Shown: positions 32,766 to 43,810 of the stretch, piece after piece
How positions within the stretch are numbered: position 1 is the stretch's first letter
Layout: the number at the start of each line of letters is the position of its first letter
Assembly (NCBI GenBank): GCA_902806575.1
Contig: CADCXD010000007.1
Location: 682,001-746,000, forward strand
From: Jackrogersella multiformis
Taxonomy: Eukaryota > Ascomycota > Sordariomycetes > Xylariales > Hypoxylaceae
Direction: 5' to 3'
DNA length: 64,000 nucleotides
Made by a program: the position numbers and the translations under genes
The notes under the pieces: model-generated
Seen by the model: only the letters and a program-made list of their open reading frames with translations
The model's database searches: none
What the model was told of the DNA's origin: nothing

Positions 32766-33968
32766 TCAAAGGGGCTTCTCCGTCCCACCTTCCGTAGTCC
32801 CTTTCTCATTATCACCACCACTACCACCACTGCCACCACCGCTATCAGCATTCCCCATCTCCCCAGCCAACCCGTCCAGAAAGCTTTCAGCCATCTTCTC
32901 GGCGCGCTTCGCGCCGATCCTGGCCCTCCTCTCCTCGATCTCCCTCCGCCTCTTCTCGCGGGCGTCCTCGCGGTCCTTCCTCGCGCGCTCGGTGGTGTCG
33001 CGCTCCCGGGCCAGGGCGTCCATCTCGTCGTTGCGGGCGCGCTCGTCGCGGCTGAACTGGTAGAAGCCCACGCCCTTGGACCGGATCTCGGCGCCGCCGT
33101 CGAAGTGGGTGTCGGGCGGCGGCGTGGGCGACTTGTCGCGGCGCGCCGCCAGGTGCTCCATCTTGGCGAAGGTGGCGTCCTCGGGGTCGAAGGCGGCCGA
33201 CTGGATGACGTCGCCGAAGATCAGGCGCTCGGGTTCCCGCGTCGGCCGCGCCGCCATGGTTTCCAGCTCCGCGGCCCCGAGGGCGCGGAGGCGCCGCTGC
33301 CGCTCCAGGCGCGACACCTCGGCGCGCGTCGCGCGGCGCGTGCGCCCGAACTCGTCTTGGAACTCGACCACCTCCTGGCCCGTGTCCGACTCCGACTCGT
33401 CGTCCGTCCCGGAGCTCGAGTGGTGGTGGTTGTTGTTGTCGGGGTCGTCCTCGGGATGCTTCTCAGCCCACTTGCGGTCGAAGTCGACGAGGGGGGCGGC
33501 CTCGCCCTCCTTGGCGATGTAATCCCCGCGCTTCATGGCGGCGTACAGGCGGGCCTTCTCCTCCATCTTGCGGCGGGCGCGCGCGAGGTCCTGCTTCTCC
33601 TCCTCGGTGCCGAGGACGTCCTTGAGGGAGAGCTTAGCGCCGTCCCTGCCGCTTCTCCTGTCTTTCCTATCCCTAGCGCCGCCTCCCCTACTACCGCTCC
33701 TATCACCGCCGTCCGTCGCCGGGGTAGCAGCAGATCCCGCTTTCCGCTTCGCCTTGACGGAGAATATGTCGTCTTTGAGCTTGGAGGGGCGGGGGCGGCC
33801 GGAAGCTGCCGCCGCCGAGGGTGCCGCCGATGCAGATGCCGAACCAGAGGCCGACGGCGAGAGCAGGGAGGTCAGCTGGGAGGCGAAGTCGAGGGAGCTC
33901 GACAGGGAGATCTCTTTCTTTTGCCGCTTTGCGGGGCGTTGCCCGTAGAGGTTTGGGTCTTGTGGCAT
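32766..33968 (-). CDS. CCDC174 family (DUF4078-type) coiled-coil protein
   Basis: Single exon, 400 aa. The N-terminus MPQDPNLYGQRPAKRQKKEISLSS is basic. The central part has KLKDDIFSVKAKRK, a charged coiled coil (ARARRKMEEKARLYAAMKRG), VDFDRKWAEKHP and the hallmark EFQDEFGRTRRATRAE. Further on is GVGFYQFSRDERAR, then a strongly charged Arg/Glu helix and a Gly/Ser tail. These landmarks match the CCDC174 family; human CCDC174 associates with the exon-junction complex and spliceosome in the nucleus, so an RNA-related nuclear role is inferred. The middle of the gene is very GC-rich, which opens a long spurious plus-strand frame. It is divergent from HOM6 with 475 bp between start codons. Confidence 0.83.
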   Translation of the reverse strand: MPQDPNLYGQRPAKRQKKEISLSSSLDFASQLTSLLSPSASGSASASAAPSAAAASGRPRPSKLKDDIFSVKAKRKAGSAATPATDGGDRSGSRGGGARDRKDRRSGRDGAKLSLKDVLGTEEEKQDLARARRKMEEKARLYAAMKRGDYIAKEGEAAPLVDFDRKWAEKHPEDDPDNNNHHHSSSGTDDESESDTGQEVVEFQDEFGRTRRATRAEVSRLERQRRLRALGAAELETMAARPTREPERLIFGDVIQSAAFDPEDATFAKMEHLAARRDKSPTPPPDTHFDGGAEIRSKGVGFYQFSRDERARNDEMDALARERDTTERARKDREDAREKRRREIEERRARIGAKRAEKMAESFLDGLAGEMGNADSGGGSGGSGGDNEKGTTEGGTEKPL

Positions 33969-34443
33969 TCTGGACGGGGCAGCTTGCTGATGGAAAGAGG
34001 CGATACGCGAAAAATAAATGTTTGCACAAGGAGCGTCGTAACCTGCTTAGATACTCTAGCTCCTGCTAGGTAGATAAAAGAAGTAGAAGTGGTTATTCCC
34101 GGGTGATGGGGACAAGATAGTGTTAGTTTGTAATTAGGTAACCTTGGAAGCTTATGATGTACGGGGCTAAGTAGGAAAGTTTCCAGCGAGCCTTGTAGCT
34201 TCCCATGTCCAACCGCTCCACTATATTTCTAGGTGTTTGCCCCCCTGGAACCTCGGGATATGCCCCGCAACCGGCCTCTGGTCTACCTTAGGTACCTAGC
34301 ATACACCTAACTACCCCACGTCTTAAGAATGCAAAAAATTAAACAAAAAAACACTATTTACAAGGTCAAACTTCTATGTAGCAAGACAAGGCCTTCCTTT
34401 TCAGAGACTTTTCACATAGATACAACTAGAATTGGTTAACAAG
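33969..34443. promoter_or_regulatory. Shared divergent promoter region, CCDC174 / HOM6
   Basis: 475 bp between the two start codons, containing one TAGGTACCTAG word near 34290 and A/T-rich runs at 34328-34352. No specific factor site is claimed. Confidence 0.45.
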
Positions 34444-35608
34444 ATGGCGGCAACTAATAAAGTATTTATTGCCATTATAGGTAAATCATTTGAACCAAGA
34501 AAAATGTCCAAAGGGTAACTCAATTGGCTAATATACCTACTATCAAAAAGGCGCCGGAGGGGTTGGCAAATCCTTCCTTTCCCAATTCGAGGCTCTTTCG
34601 AAGCGACGACCGACACCTAAGCTGAACCTCTCCTACATATCAACTAGCAAGAAAGCTCTCTTCAATACCGATTACTCTATTGACATTGAGACCGCTCTTC
34701 AAGAGCTTGCTACTTCGACCAAAGCTCCTTTGAGTTTGCCGCAGGTAGCCGATTATCTAGCTGCAGCGCCTTCCAAGGTTATTCTTGTGGACAATACCAG
34801 TTCTCAGGATGTTGCAGATAGCTATCCTCTCTTCCTGAGCCGTGGCATCAGCATCGTCACGCCTAATAAGAAGGCATTTTCGGGTTCGTATAAGCTATGG
34901 CAGGATATCTTCACAGCCGCTGCTACGTCTGGAGCTAAGGTGTACCATGAATCATCCGTCGGAGCTGGTCTTCCGGTCATCTCGACACTCAAAGACCTGG
35001 TAGATACTGGCGATGAGGTGACCAAGATCGAGGGTGTATTCAGTGGTACCATGTCCTTCCTTTTCAACTCGTTCGCTCCTGTGGAGGGCTCTGGCGGCAA
35101 ATGGTCTGCCGAAGTTAAGAAGGCAAAGGAGTTGGGCTACACGGAACCGGATCCTCGGGACGATCTGAACGGTCTCGATGTTGCTAGGAAGCTGACAATA
35201 CTGGCGCGACTGGCTGGCCTACCCATTGAATCGCCCACTTCCTTCCCAGTGCAGAGCCTCATCCCGAAAGAGCTGGAGTCTGTCGCGAGTGGAGACGAGT
35301 TCTTGCAGAGACTGCCCGAGTTCGATTTTCAGATGGAGGAAACAAAACTTATAGCGGAGAGGCAAGGCAAAGTGATCAGGTTTGTTGGAAGTATCGATGT
35401 GGCTACTAAGACCGTCAAAGTCGGGCTCGAGACGTTCGAAAACTCGCACCCGATCGCGGCTCTTAAGGGAAGCGATAACATCATTAGTTTCTACACCAAG
35501 CGATATGGAGCGAACCCGTTAATCATCCAGGGCGCCGGCGCTGGAGGAGAAGTAACGGCAATGGGTGTCACAAGCGACCTGCTCAAAGTACTATCCCAAA
35601 TCTCGTAG
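34444..35608 (+). CDS. HOM6: Homoserine dehydrogenase
   Basis: Exons 34444-34480 and 34551-35608, 364 aa (yeast Hom6 is 359 aa). The 12-codon first exon MAATNKVFIAII plus a split Gly joins to AGGVGKSFLSQF, rebuilding the Rossmann nucleotide-binding motif GAGGVG at residues 13-18. The catalytic region contains SVGAGLPVISTLKDL, GVFSGTMSFLFN and the substrate-binding signature ELGYTEPDPRDDLNGLDVARKLTILAR. The enzyme reduces aspartate semialdehyde to homoserine with NAD(P)H, on the route to threonine and methionine. The 70-nt intron has donor GTAAAT and acceptor AAAG. Confidence 0.94.
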
Positions 35609-35703
35609 TCAAAGCTGATACAAAAATATATATTATTTTTGTCATGTATTGTTGTATTCGTCATTATCGCTATAGACGTGTATTTCATCTTCGCGTTTTC
35701 TCG

Positions 35704-36114
35704 TTAATCGTACGTACGTCCCGAATGGATGGGACGTCTCTGACTCGCGGATGGTTCGGAAGCAAGGGTTGTTGTAGCGCCGCTTGGTGTCGCCGCTAGA
35801 CTTGTTCTCTGTGCTGCAGTATTGCGTGAAATGCGACTCGGGTGCGAGGTTTCTTCAGGTTGGGGTTGGTTCAGTCGCCAAAGCCAAAGGCAGAAATCGA
35901 AGATAATCAGACTCATGAGAGGTACGGCGAAAGCCAAACTTGCGAGTTTCTAAGCATAGTTAGTAGGCATGCTAAGGACCGAGAACATGAGATTAATGCG
36001 TACGAAAAAGAATGCGATCCAAGAGATGATATTCCAGATCGCGTCTGGGAATAAGCCAGTCTGGAGGGTGTGTGGAAACCAGGCCATGGTCAGGTCCAGT
36101 GGTATCTTGTTCAT
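35704..36114 (-). CDS. Small conserved-looking fungal membrane protein
   Basis: Two exons, 36114-36004 and 35949-35704, with a 54-nt phase-0 intron (GTACGC...CTTAG, branch-like CTAAC). The product is 118 aa: MNKIPLDLTMAWFPHTLQ..., then a Trp/Phe-rich hydrophobic stretch (IWNIISWIAFFFKLASLAFAVP) continuing LMSLIIFDFCLWLWRL, so one long or two short transmembrane segments, followed by a polar Ser/Thr-rich tail of about 50 residues. The intron falls in the middle of the hydrophobic segment, and joining it keeps the hydrophobicity continuous, which supports the model. It is tail to tail with HOM6, 95 bp between stops. Function unknown. Confidence 0.7.
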
Positions 36115-37253
36115 CGTTGAAAGTTTAACGAGCCGAAGAGATTATTGAAGACGGGGTTGGTGGTAGGTTAGGTAGAGGTAATGAAGCTCAGCGCGGTCGC
36201 GTCTTTAATTGCGCTGATAAGATTAAGGAACAGTTTTCCGACTATAGTACAATGGTACTTAGCTATCTGCTACGGACGAGCAACAATGGTTTTCTTTTTG
36301 GACAAGGGATAGACAGTAATGGTGAAGATGAAAGTAAGACTGTGTGTGTGTATGCGTGTATGAGGCTTTGGGATAAGGAGAAGGGAAAAGGGAAGCAGAG
36401 AAACAGAAAGATGACGTTCCGTCAAATAATAATCTTACAAACCTAGGTAGGTACGTCCCTGTACGGCACCAGAAGGAATGGAAGAAGTCCCTGGCGATCC
36501 TGAACCTTAAATTATCTCGTGGTAGTCACCCGAGGCTTATCCCTGTGGCATATTTGGTATCCACTTTTAAGACATTTAAAAGAGTACGCTAGATACCTTA
36601 CTATATCTACCAGGTAGTGTATTTACTTGCCATAGATTTGAACATAGATATCTACATGTGATCTTGTAATACCTACCTAGGTAGGCTTTAAAATCAGATA
36701 TAGTAAGACGGCTGACCGTTGTATCTATCTATAGAAATGCTTAGGGGTAGGTAGATATCTCTTTAACTGCCAACCCAAGTGCTTACTTAGGAGGTATGTA
36801 CTAGGTACCTAGGCAAGTAAGCAAGTCTACCTAGGCACATTGGTAGTGTATGTACCTAGGCAAGTATTAGGGCCGAACCTGCCTCGGTCAAGGACCCATT
36901 ACGTTTACTTGGTAACACTCTGTAGTACAGCCCTAAATACACTATGTACATATCATGCCAGCAACTAATCTTATTCCATGGTTTAAAAACATGTTACTTC
37001 CATGCACTGTTTATTTCAACCGTGCCCCTAAGGAGGCACTACGCTTTGACTAGCAAAACGGGCAAGACTAACAAGAATAGCCGAATATTACCCGATACAA
37101 CCATTTTTGGTATAAGTCTCATACAAATATGAAGTACTATTTAATAGTTAAATATTTCTCGGTATCCTCATAAATTTAATGATGTTTAATCACATTTCAG
37201 GATTTATGTATGTAAAGTTGCTAAAGCTGTTTCTATATAAAACTTAATGGATT
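36115..37253. other. Intergenic region
   Basis: 1.1 kb without a gene. It contains a cluster of ACCTAGGTA words at 36661-36860, including a 16-bp palindromic core (TACCTACCTAGGTAGG) around 36670-36685. Confidence 0.5.
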
Positions 37254-38258
37254 TTACTTAAAATCGTCCATTTCGATACCTCTAAACTCACCACGATTTA
37301 AATCCTCTCCTACCTTAACCTCACTTAAATCACCGACGTCGCTGCCATCTATACTACCCGTATCCAAAGCCCCTAACTGGTTTAGCGCCGTTTCGCCGTC
37401 CCAAAACCTCTGAGAATCCATCTGAGAATCGACCCTTAAATCGACGGGCCCAACCGCCGGCGAGGCTTTTATGGAGACTTGAGACGCTTCCTCACGCTTC
37501 TTACGAAGTGTTTCTGTTAGCCGACTTACACGACTTATCGTACCACGCCGATGTGCCTCGATCGTAGAATCAACCAGGTCAAGATCTAAATTATAGGCTG
37601 GCATGTGAACAAGAACGTTGTCCAAAGGCTCTTCCCACTGCCTGTCGAATTCATCTGTTATATCCGGCTCTAGCTGCAAAACAAGCTCCTCTGCTACACG
37701 CGTACCTCGGCGTTCTGCCAGAGCTTCTAGCTCTACAACGTACGCCCTAGTACACCCAGCCTGGGGGGTAGAGCGCAGGGCTTCGCGAAGCTCTCGTTGA
37801 AGGCGGTATTGAAGTCGTAAAGCATCGGCGTTCTCCAAAAGAGCCCTGTATTGCTCGAAAGTCCCTCGGTTTTTGCGGTCTTTTAGCATAGCTCGAACGC
37901 TAGCAAGCCACTTTCGTAACATCGTGCTCTCTCGTTGTCGAGTCCTTTGGTCAAAACGTTCAACCTGCGCTCGCTGCCGAGCCCGCCGCTCGCCATTGTC
38001 GGCGGCCATGCGAAGCCGGGCATCTCCTACAGTCAGAGGGCCGATCGTACCTACGACTCTTCTTTTGCTCGAGCGGTGCCGGCGCTCCATCTGCTTAATT
38101 CGCAAGGCTTCGAGCTCCATCGTCGCCGTTACCCCGTTAATAGCCATCGCGTACGAAGCTTTGTGTAATTTCTCTTGCACATGACGTACTGTAGGAGAGG
38201 GGGGCGTCCTATTAGTATCTGCATATCTCAGACGTGATTCGACGTATTCGAAATACCG
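37254..38258 (-). pseudogene. Orphan frame resembling the C-terminal part of a pogo/Fot1-type transposase
   Basis: The minus-strand frame is open from a stop near 38258 down to TAA at 37254; the open part has no ATG at a plausible family start. It reads ...NRTPPSPTVRHVQEKLHK, then ASYAMAINGVTATMELEALR and RRHRSSKRRVVGTIGPLTVG. The order TP..., K-L-x-K-A, E-x-x-x-L-R, then R-x-R-R-V-V-G before a charged helix resembles the C-terminus of fungal pogo/Fot1 DDE transposases. About 200 further residues are helical and charged and not recognised. The N-terminal DNA-binding and DDE domains would lie at 38260-39180, in the AT-rich block, and cannot be seen there. I infer a truncated element copy; a host gene of unknown family remains possible. 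Confidence 0.42.
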
Positions 38259-39180
38259 TTAAACCGCGCGAAGGTTTATTATAAGCGAAAAAAATCGAGG
38301 CGGATAATAATCGCTTAACTCGGCGTTATTAATAAAATCGGTTAAATAACGAAGTAAAAAACGTAATAAATAAAAATACGTTTATATAATTATTATTAAT
38401 ATTTATATAAAATATAATAAAAAAAATTATATTTTTATAATTTAAACGTAATAAAAATAATAATTATAATAAAGTTTTTTTAAAAATTAAAATTTATTAT
38501 TAAATATTAAATTAAATTTACGTTTTTTTAATCGTTTATTTATTAAAAAATTATATTTTTTTAATAAAATAATATATACGTATTTTATTTATATATTTAT
38601 ATAATAATAAATATAAATTAATTAATTTAATTTATAAATTATATATATATAATATTAATTAATTATATCGCGTTTTTATTTTATTTATTTATTATAATAT
38701 TTCGTTAAATTAATATTTTTTATTATAAATTTAAAATTTAAAATTTAAAAATAATATACGTTATTTTTTTAAAAAATTAATTAAATAAATAATATATAAA
38801 ATTTATATTATATTTTAAAATATATTTTATAATTTTATAAAATTATTATATATTAATAAATTAAAATAATTATTTTAAAATAATTATTATTTTTAAAAAT
38901 AAAAATAAAATTAATAAATATAAATTATATAATCGTAATTTTTAATAAAAATAATATTTAATATATTTTAAATTTAATATAATTATTATTTATTTATAAT
39001 TATTTATTAAATTATATATAACGATTAAATATATAATTATTATTAATAAAAAATATAAAACGAGTTTTTCGCGTTTTAATAAATTTTAATAAATAACGAA
39101 CCTTATTATTTAATAAGCATTTATATATAATATAGCCGATAAAAATTAATTACGAATTATATATATAAGTGTATTAACAT
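38259..39180. repeat. Extremely AT-rich, RIP-type degenerate block
   Basis: About 0.9 kb of nearly pure A/T. Between 38341 and 39090 every C I can find is in a CpG and only a few G are not. No open frame of note survives. This is the expected residue of repeat-induced point mutation on a repeated element, here gone to near completion outside CpG. Both flanks return to normal composition, abruptly at the left (about 38260) and over some 80 bp at the right. Confidence 0.8.
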
Positions 39181-39694
39181 AATAAGTATAAGCTTACAAC
39201 TTAACAATTCCATCCGAACTTCTTAATATTAAGAACAAGATCTCGGAAAGTCTCCACCAACTGAAGGGAGCACAGGAAGTCAAAAAGACATCGTAAGATG
39301 ACGAATAGTGTACATATGAAAATCATAAACCATGCTTAAGATCATTGCTGCTGCAATACTACGCTACCTAGGTACTTGACTCCACCCTAAAACCCCCTCG
39401 GGTTCCGTCTTCCGTGATCTCAGATCTTCTAGTGTACCTTTCACTACACTAGGCAATGTAGGTGCTGGAAGGTATACCTAGGTAGGGGTAGGTTTACACT
39501 CCTATCCATATTTCGCCCGATTTCACCGCCTTCATTTATCCGTCTTGTCAACATTCATTGACATTTATTGTCAATTTCTATAATTGTCACTTCACCTCAT
39601 CATGAGAATCAATTGACCGCCAGTTTCGTCTATATTTTATTCTTAGGAATAGGGCACCTGGCTGGCACGACATCGCCAGATCCCCTCACCGACG
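39181..39694. other. Intergenic, promoter side of ERG27
   Basis: 514 bp. ACCTAGGTA words at about 39363 and 39476. A five-codon upstream ORF (ATG 39602, TGA 39614-39616) precedes the ERG27 start; relevance depends on the transcription start. Confidence 0.45.
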
Positions 39695-41157
39695 ATGAGC
39701 TCTCCTCCATGGATAGGGGCTGCGAGCCACGAGCAATTCTTTGTCCTACTGACAGGAGCTAATAGGTATGCGCCCTCTAGAGTTTCATGAAGGATTATTG
39801 TTTCTGAGATGAAGAACTATGCAGTGGTGTCGGCCTCGGAATCGGTCAGCGAATCATCGACAGGTTCCTCGACGAGCGATCACCGTCTTCACACTTGATC
39901 CTCATACCCACAACCCGCTCCGTCTCCAAGTCTCGCGACACCGTCCTCGCCTTGCGTGCTCATCTGAAAAAGACAGCCAGTAACCCAAAGGGACCTCGAT
40001 ACCGAACAGATCCCAATTATGACCCTCAAACAGCCATCTCGAGAGTCCACATCCTTAGTGTCCAGCTCGACCTATGCGATCTCCGTTCCATATACAGCGC
40101 CGCGAAGCAATTGGTGCACGGCAAAGTAACCGATCCGACGGGTCTTATAGACGACGTAAATATACTCCGTATCGATGCCGCTCTCTTCAACGCGGGTATC
40201 GGTGGCTGGTGTGGCCTGGATTGGTTCGGGTTCGCAAAGCAATTCTTCCAGGTCGGGCTCGTGCAAAGCGTTACGTACCCTTCCTTTAAGAAAGCCTTAC
40301 CCGCTGCCGTGCTGGACCAGCAGAAGCTACTTGGAGACTCTGCGCGCGATCTAAAAACACCGCCGCCTGAGCTAGCCGAGGTCTTCTGTGCCAACACCTT
40401 CGGACACTACGTTCTCGCACACGAGTTATTACCGCTGCTGAGTCGCTCGCGGCCAGACGAGCCCCTAGGTCGGGTTGTCTGGACAAGCACCATAGATGCC
40501 GCCCACGAGCACCTCAGTTTCGACGACTTCCAGGCGCGGCGCCACAAGCCGCCCTACGAGAGCAGCAAGCGCATAACCGATCTCATATGCCTGACGGCGG
40601 ACCTGCCAAGCGTGCGGAAGGTATCCGCCTCGTTCTTCGCCTCCCCCGCCGTCGCCGACAAGCCCATCAAACCCCGCTTCTACCTCACCCACCCCGGCGT
40701 GGTGTGCACGCCGCTCTTCCCGCTCCCCCTGGTCCTCTTCTACGCCTACTACGTCGCCATGTACGTCGCCCGGTGGTTCGGCTCGCCCTGGCACCCCGTG
40801 GAGCCGTACCTTGGCGCCTGCGCCACGGCCGAGCTCGCGCTCTGCCCCCAGGAGGTCCTCGACGATATGCGCGCCGAGCGCGTCAAGTGGGGCACCAGCG
40901 CCACGGCCCTCGGCCGCGTCCGCTCCGCCCCGACCGAGGTCGACGGCTGGGGCTGGGACGGCAAGCCCGGCTTCCACGCCCTGCAGAAGGCGAGCGGCCG
41001 CAAGTGGGACGCCGTGGACCTGACCGACGACAAGCTCGTCGAGTTCGAGGACGACGGCCGCAGGTGCTGGGTCGAGCTGGAGAAGCTGCGGACAGCCTGG
41101 GAGGTCGCGCTCGGCGAGGGCAAGGGAAGGGGGGATGGGGATGATGCTGCGAGATGA
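39695..41157 (+). CDS. ERG27: 3-keto-steroid reductase (ergosterol C-4 demethylation complex)
   Basis: Exons 39695-39765 and 39825-41157, 467 aa, with a 59-nt intron in phase 2. The join restores LLTGANSGVGLGIGQRII, the TGxxxGxG cofactor motif of short-chain dehydrogenases, which was split by the intron. The catalytic pair is YESSK (Tyr268, Lys272). FNAGIGGWCGLDWFG, ANTFGHYVLAHELLPLL, VWTSTIDA and THPGVVCTPLFPLPLV are all Erg27-like, and a hydrophobic region near PLVLFYAYYVAMYVARWF may hold it at the ER membrane. Erg27 reduces the 3-keto group during C-4 demethylation with Erg25 and Erg26. Base composition shifts from about even in the first half to very GC-rich after 40600. Confidence 0.92.
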
Positions 41158-41806
41158 TTTTACGACGACGATGATGTTACATGCATACTCTCGAGGCTTA
41201 CACCAGGTCACCTGGTACCTCCTAGCCGGCACTGCATTGCGTTCATATCCATTTTTGTCTATTTAATTCCAATTAGCACGGTGCTTAGGACGGATATGTT
41301 GTCGAGAGCGTAGCATTTATATATATGCACCTAATATTGAGAACATAAATACCTACCTACCTACCTCTCTACTATCTCCGAATAATAAGCACACAACCAT
41401 AGCCATAACCACAACCACAGGGACTAGTACGTTGTAATAACAGGTACAAGCATATCTACTAAATTCGCGGTATGGGTATATATAAACAATACGAAACATG
41501 AACATGAACATGGCCTTCTTGTGAACACATGGATATCATACCCCCCCACGCACACTTGGTCCCATGATCCCATGAAATACCTCCACGAGACAGAGAACAC
41601 CAGAGCAGATCACGAAGCACACCCGTGGGCTGCTTCCCCGAGGCGAATATGAAGGAAATCCCACTAGCCCATGTGCAGGCGCCGCCCGTCGTCTACCTGT
41701 ATCCCGCTGATAGATCGATATACACCTAGGTAAATTGCGTACCATCCCGTCAGTTTCGCGTCTTGTCGCGTACCCTCCAACCCTATTTTTATTACCCATC
41801 GAGTAG
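41158..41806. other. Convergent intergenic region
   Basis: 649 bp between ERG27 and the transporter stop codons. TACC tandem units at about 41350-41366; nothing else recognised. Confidence 0.5.
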
Positions 41807-43810
41807 CTACACGACCGCCGCATTCTCGTTCTCGCTCCCATTAGCATTACCAACACCATTGTCGTCACCGCTGTTCTCTGGCCCCCGACTCCTCTGATCG
41901 CTCCGCACCCTCTTCATGACCAACTTATCCCCCCTCCCGAACATCCCCAGCGCCAGCGGTAGCGGTACGACGGCAAGCGCCACCACAGCCGTGAAGATAA
42001 GCGCGTTGAACATATGTGCAGGGGGGTCGGCCTCGGGGCCTGCCTTGAGCGCGTCGCTGACCACGATAAAAATGCCGCCGAGCAGCTGCCCTCCGCCCCA
42101 TGCGATGGTGGATGTGACCTCCGGGCTCATAGGGTGGCTCAGCTCGCACAGGTACTCGAGGGCCACGGGGACGAGGCTGAAAGACGCGGCGCCTAGGATA
42201 CTGAGGATGACGTAGGGCCCCGCGAGGTCGCGGGTGCCGGGCATCCAGATGAAGATCAGATAAGACAGGCCGATAAGGGGCACGGCGGTCTTTATGGCGA
42301 ACAGAAAGGCCTTGGTGCGGTCGAGGATGGGACTCGTGATGGCGGAGGCGACGAGCCCGACGACAATGAGCAGGGCGCCGGCGATTCCTGCGTCGTCTGA
42401 TGAGAAGCCGTAGGGCATCATGATCTGGTTGAGAAGCGAGGAGATGCTGTTGAAAAATCCTACGTAGACGGCGTAAGGGATGAGGATCAACCAGATTTCG
42501 AGAGACTTCAGGAGCTTCAACGAAGACCGCAACGATGCTTTGGGCGTCGAGCCCGACGGGGCCGGAGGCGTGGGCGGCGCTGCTGGGATGAAGAATGATG
42601 GAAGCGCGGCAATGGTAGACTGAGGTTAAAGCTAAGTTAGTATAGGTAACTGCGATATCGGAGATGCTGCGCGGGAGAGAGAGCATACGATAATAGCGAC
42701 GTAGAGCACGGCGTCAGAAACATCGCCGGGTCCCGTGACCATGAACGGCACGATGAGCTGTCCAAGAGCGGCGCCGAACGGATTCGCCAGACTGGCCAAG
42801 GCGGTAGCACCGACGCGGCCCCTGTTCGTGAACCACATATCAGAGTATCGTGTAGGGGCGCTCAGCACGAAGGGTTGGGCCAGTCCTGTTAGGATCTGAC
42901 CGAACATGACGACGCCGTAAATGCCGCCATCACGCGAGTGGGAGCCGGCGTATCGGATCCAGTTACCGGCGAGAATCAGCACGGCGGCGGTGATGATGGA
43001 CGGCTTAGGCCCCCAATGCAGGGCGTAAATGGTAACGGGGAAAATAAGAACAAAGGCGAATAAGAAGCCCGTCGAGAACCAGTTGATAGCGGACTCGGTC
43101 GTATTGTAATAGATAGCCGCATTTTGCGAAACGGGTGAGAAGGTGAGCCACTATTCGAGTTCGAGTGTCAGTTCAGCTAATCAGATACTCCTATGCTATA
43201 TATAGGTATGAGTAGTAACGACGTTTCCCAAGCAGTAACACAACATCCTGCCAAGACAAAACTACGATACAAGAGGCGACGAATAATAAGGAGGTGAAAA
43301 AAACAAAGAAAGGAACAGAAAATTGGGTTATGCGACCAGACAACTACCGATTGGCAGACCTCGCAGCCCCTTTTTATAAAAAATATATATCACTTTGCGG
43401 CTCAGAGCCTGCTCAACCTGCGATGGAATATAAGGTATGAAATGACGACTTACATCCCAGCTGACGATGATGTTGAGCAGCGTGAGCTGCACGAGGCCAA
43501 ACCACCGCCTTTTATACACTCTATATGTAATACTCCCGCGGTCGCCATCCTCGATCGAAGCGATCTCTACCTCGTCCTGGGACCGGCCGGCAATGGCAGC
43601 CAGCCCGTTGGTGTCGTTATTGGTTGAGCTAGAGGCTAGGCGTAGGTGACCGCCCTTAACACCCGACAGCTTGCCAGACGAATCGGTGCCGATGGGGTTG
43701 AGAGCATACTCGTCGCTGGCCTTCTTCGCGATGGCGTCGTCTTGGTCGTCGAAGTTGGTCGTCAGCGCGACAGTCGCCGCATCGTCTGATCTACGACTGC
43801 TATGAGACAT
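41807..43810 (-). CDS. Major facilitator superfamily transporter, FLVCR/SLC49-like
   Basis: Three exons, 43810-43454, 43150-42689 and 42619-41807, 543 aa; introns of 303 and 69 nt, both phase 0. A hydrophilic N-terminus of about 100 residues precedes YKRRWFGLVQLTLLNIIVSWD, joined to WLTFSPVSQNAAIYYNTT, the first loop characteristic of the FLVCR/SLC49 branch. About twelve transmembrane segments follow; the A-motif-like loop TRYSDMWFTNRGRVGATALASLANPFGAALGQL is present. A large cytoplasmic loop contains PPTPPAPSGSTPK, and the C-terminal tail is Asn/Gly-rich. Animal FLVCR proteins move heme, choline or ethanolamine; the fungal substrate is unknown. The first intron is unusually long for this window but holds no exon I could support. 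Confidence 0.8.

Noticed and set aside
33105..34073. 322-codon plus-strand open frame
   Set aside because: Antisense of the CCDC174-family gene, with low-complexity Gly/Arg/Val composition and no domain.
40465..41232. 255-codon minus-strand open frame
   Set aside because: Antisense of the GC-rich half of ERG27; no domain and atypical composition.
43151..43453. Extra exon inside the 303-nt intron of the MFS gene
   Set aside because: A GCAG acceptor-like site lies early in the intron, but adding an exon there would put extra residues into the conserved SWD|WLTFSP loop; the direct join is better.
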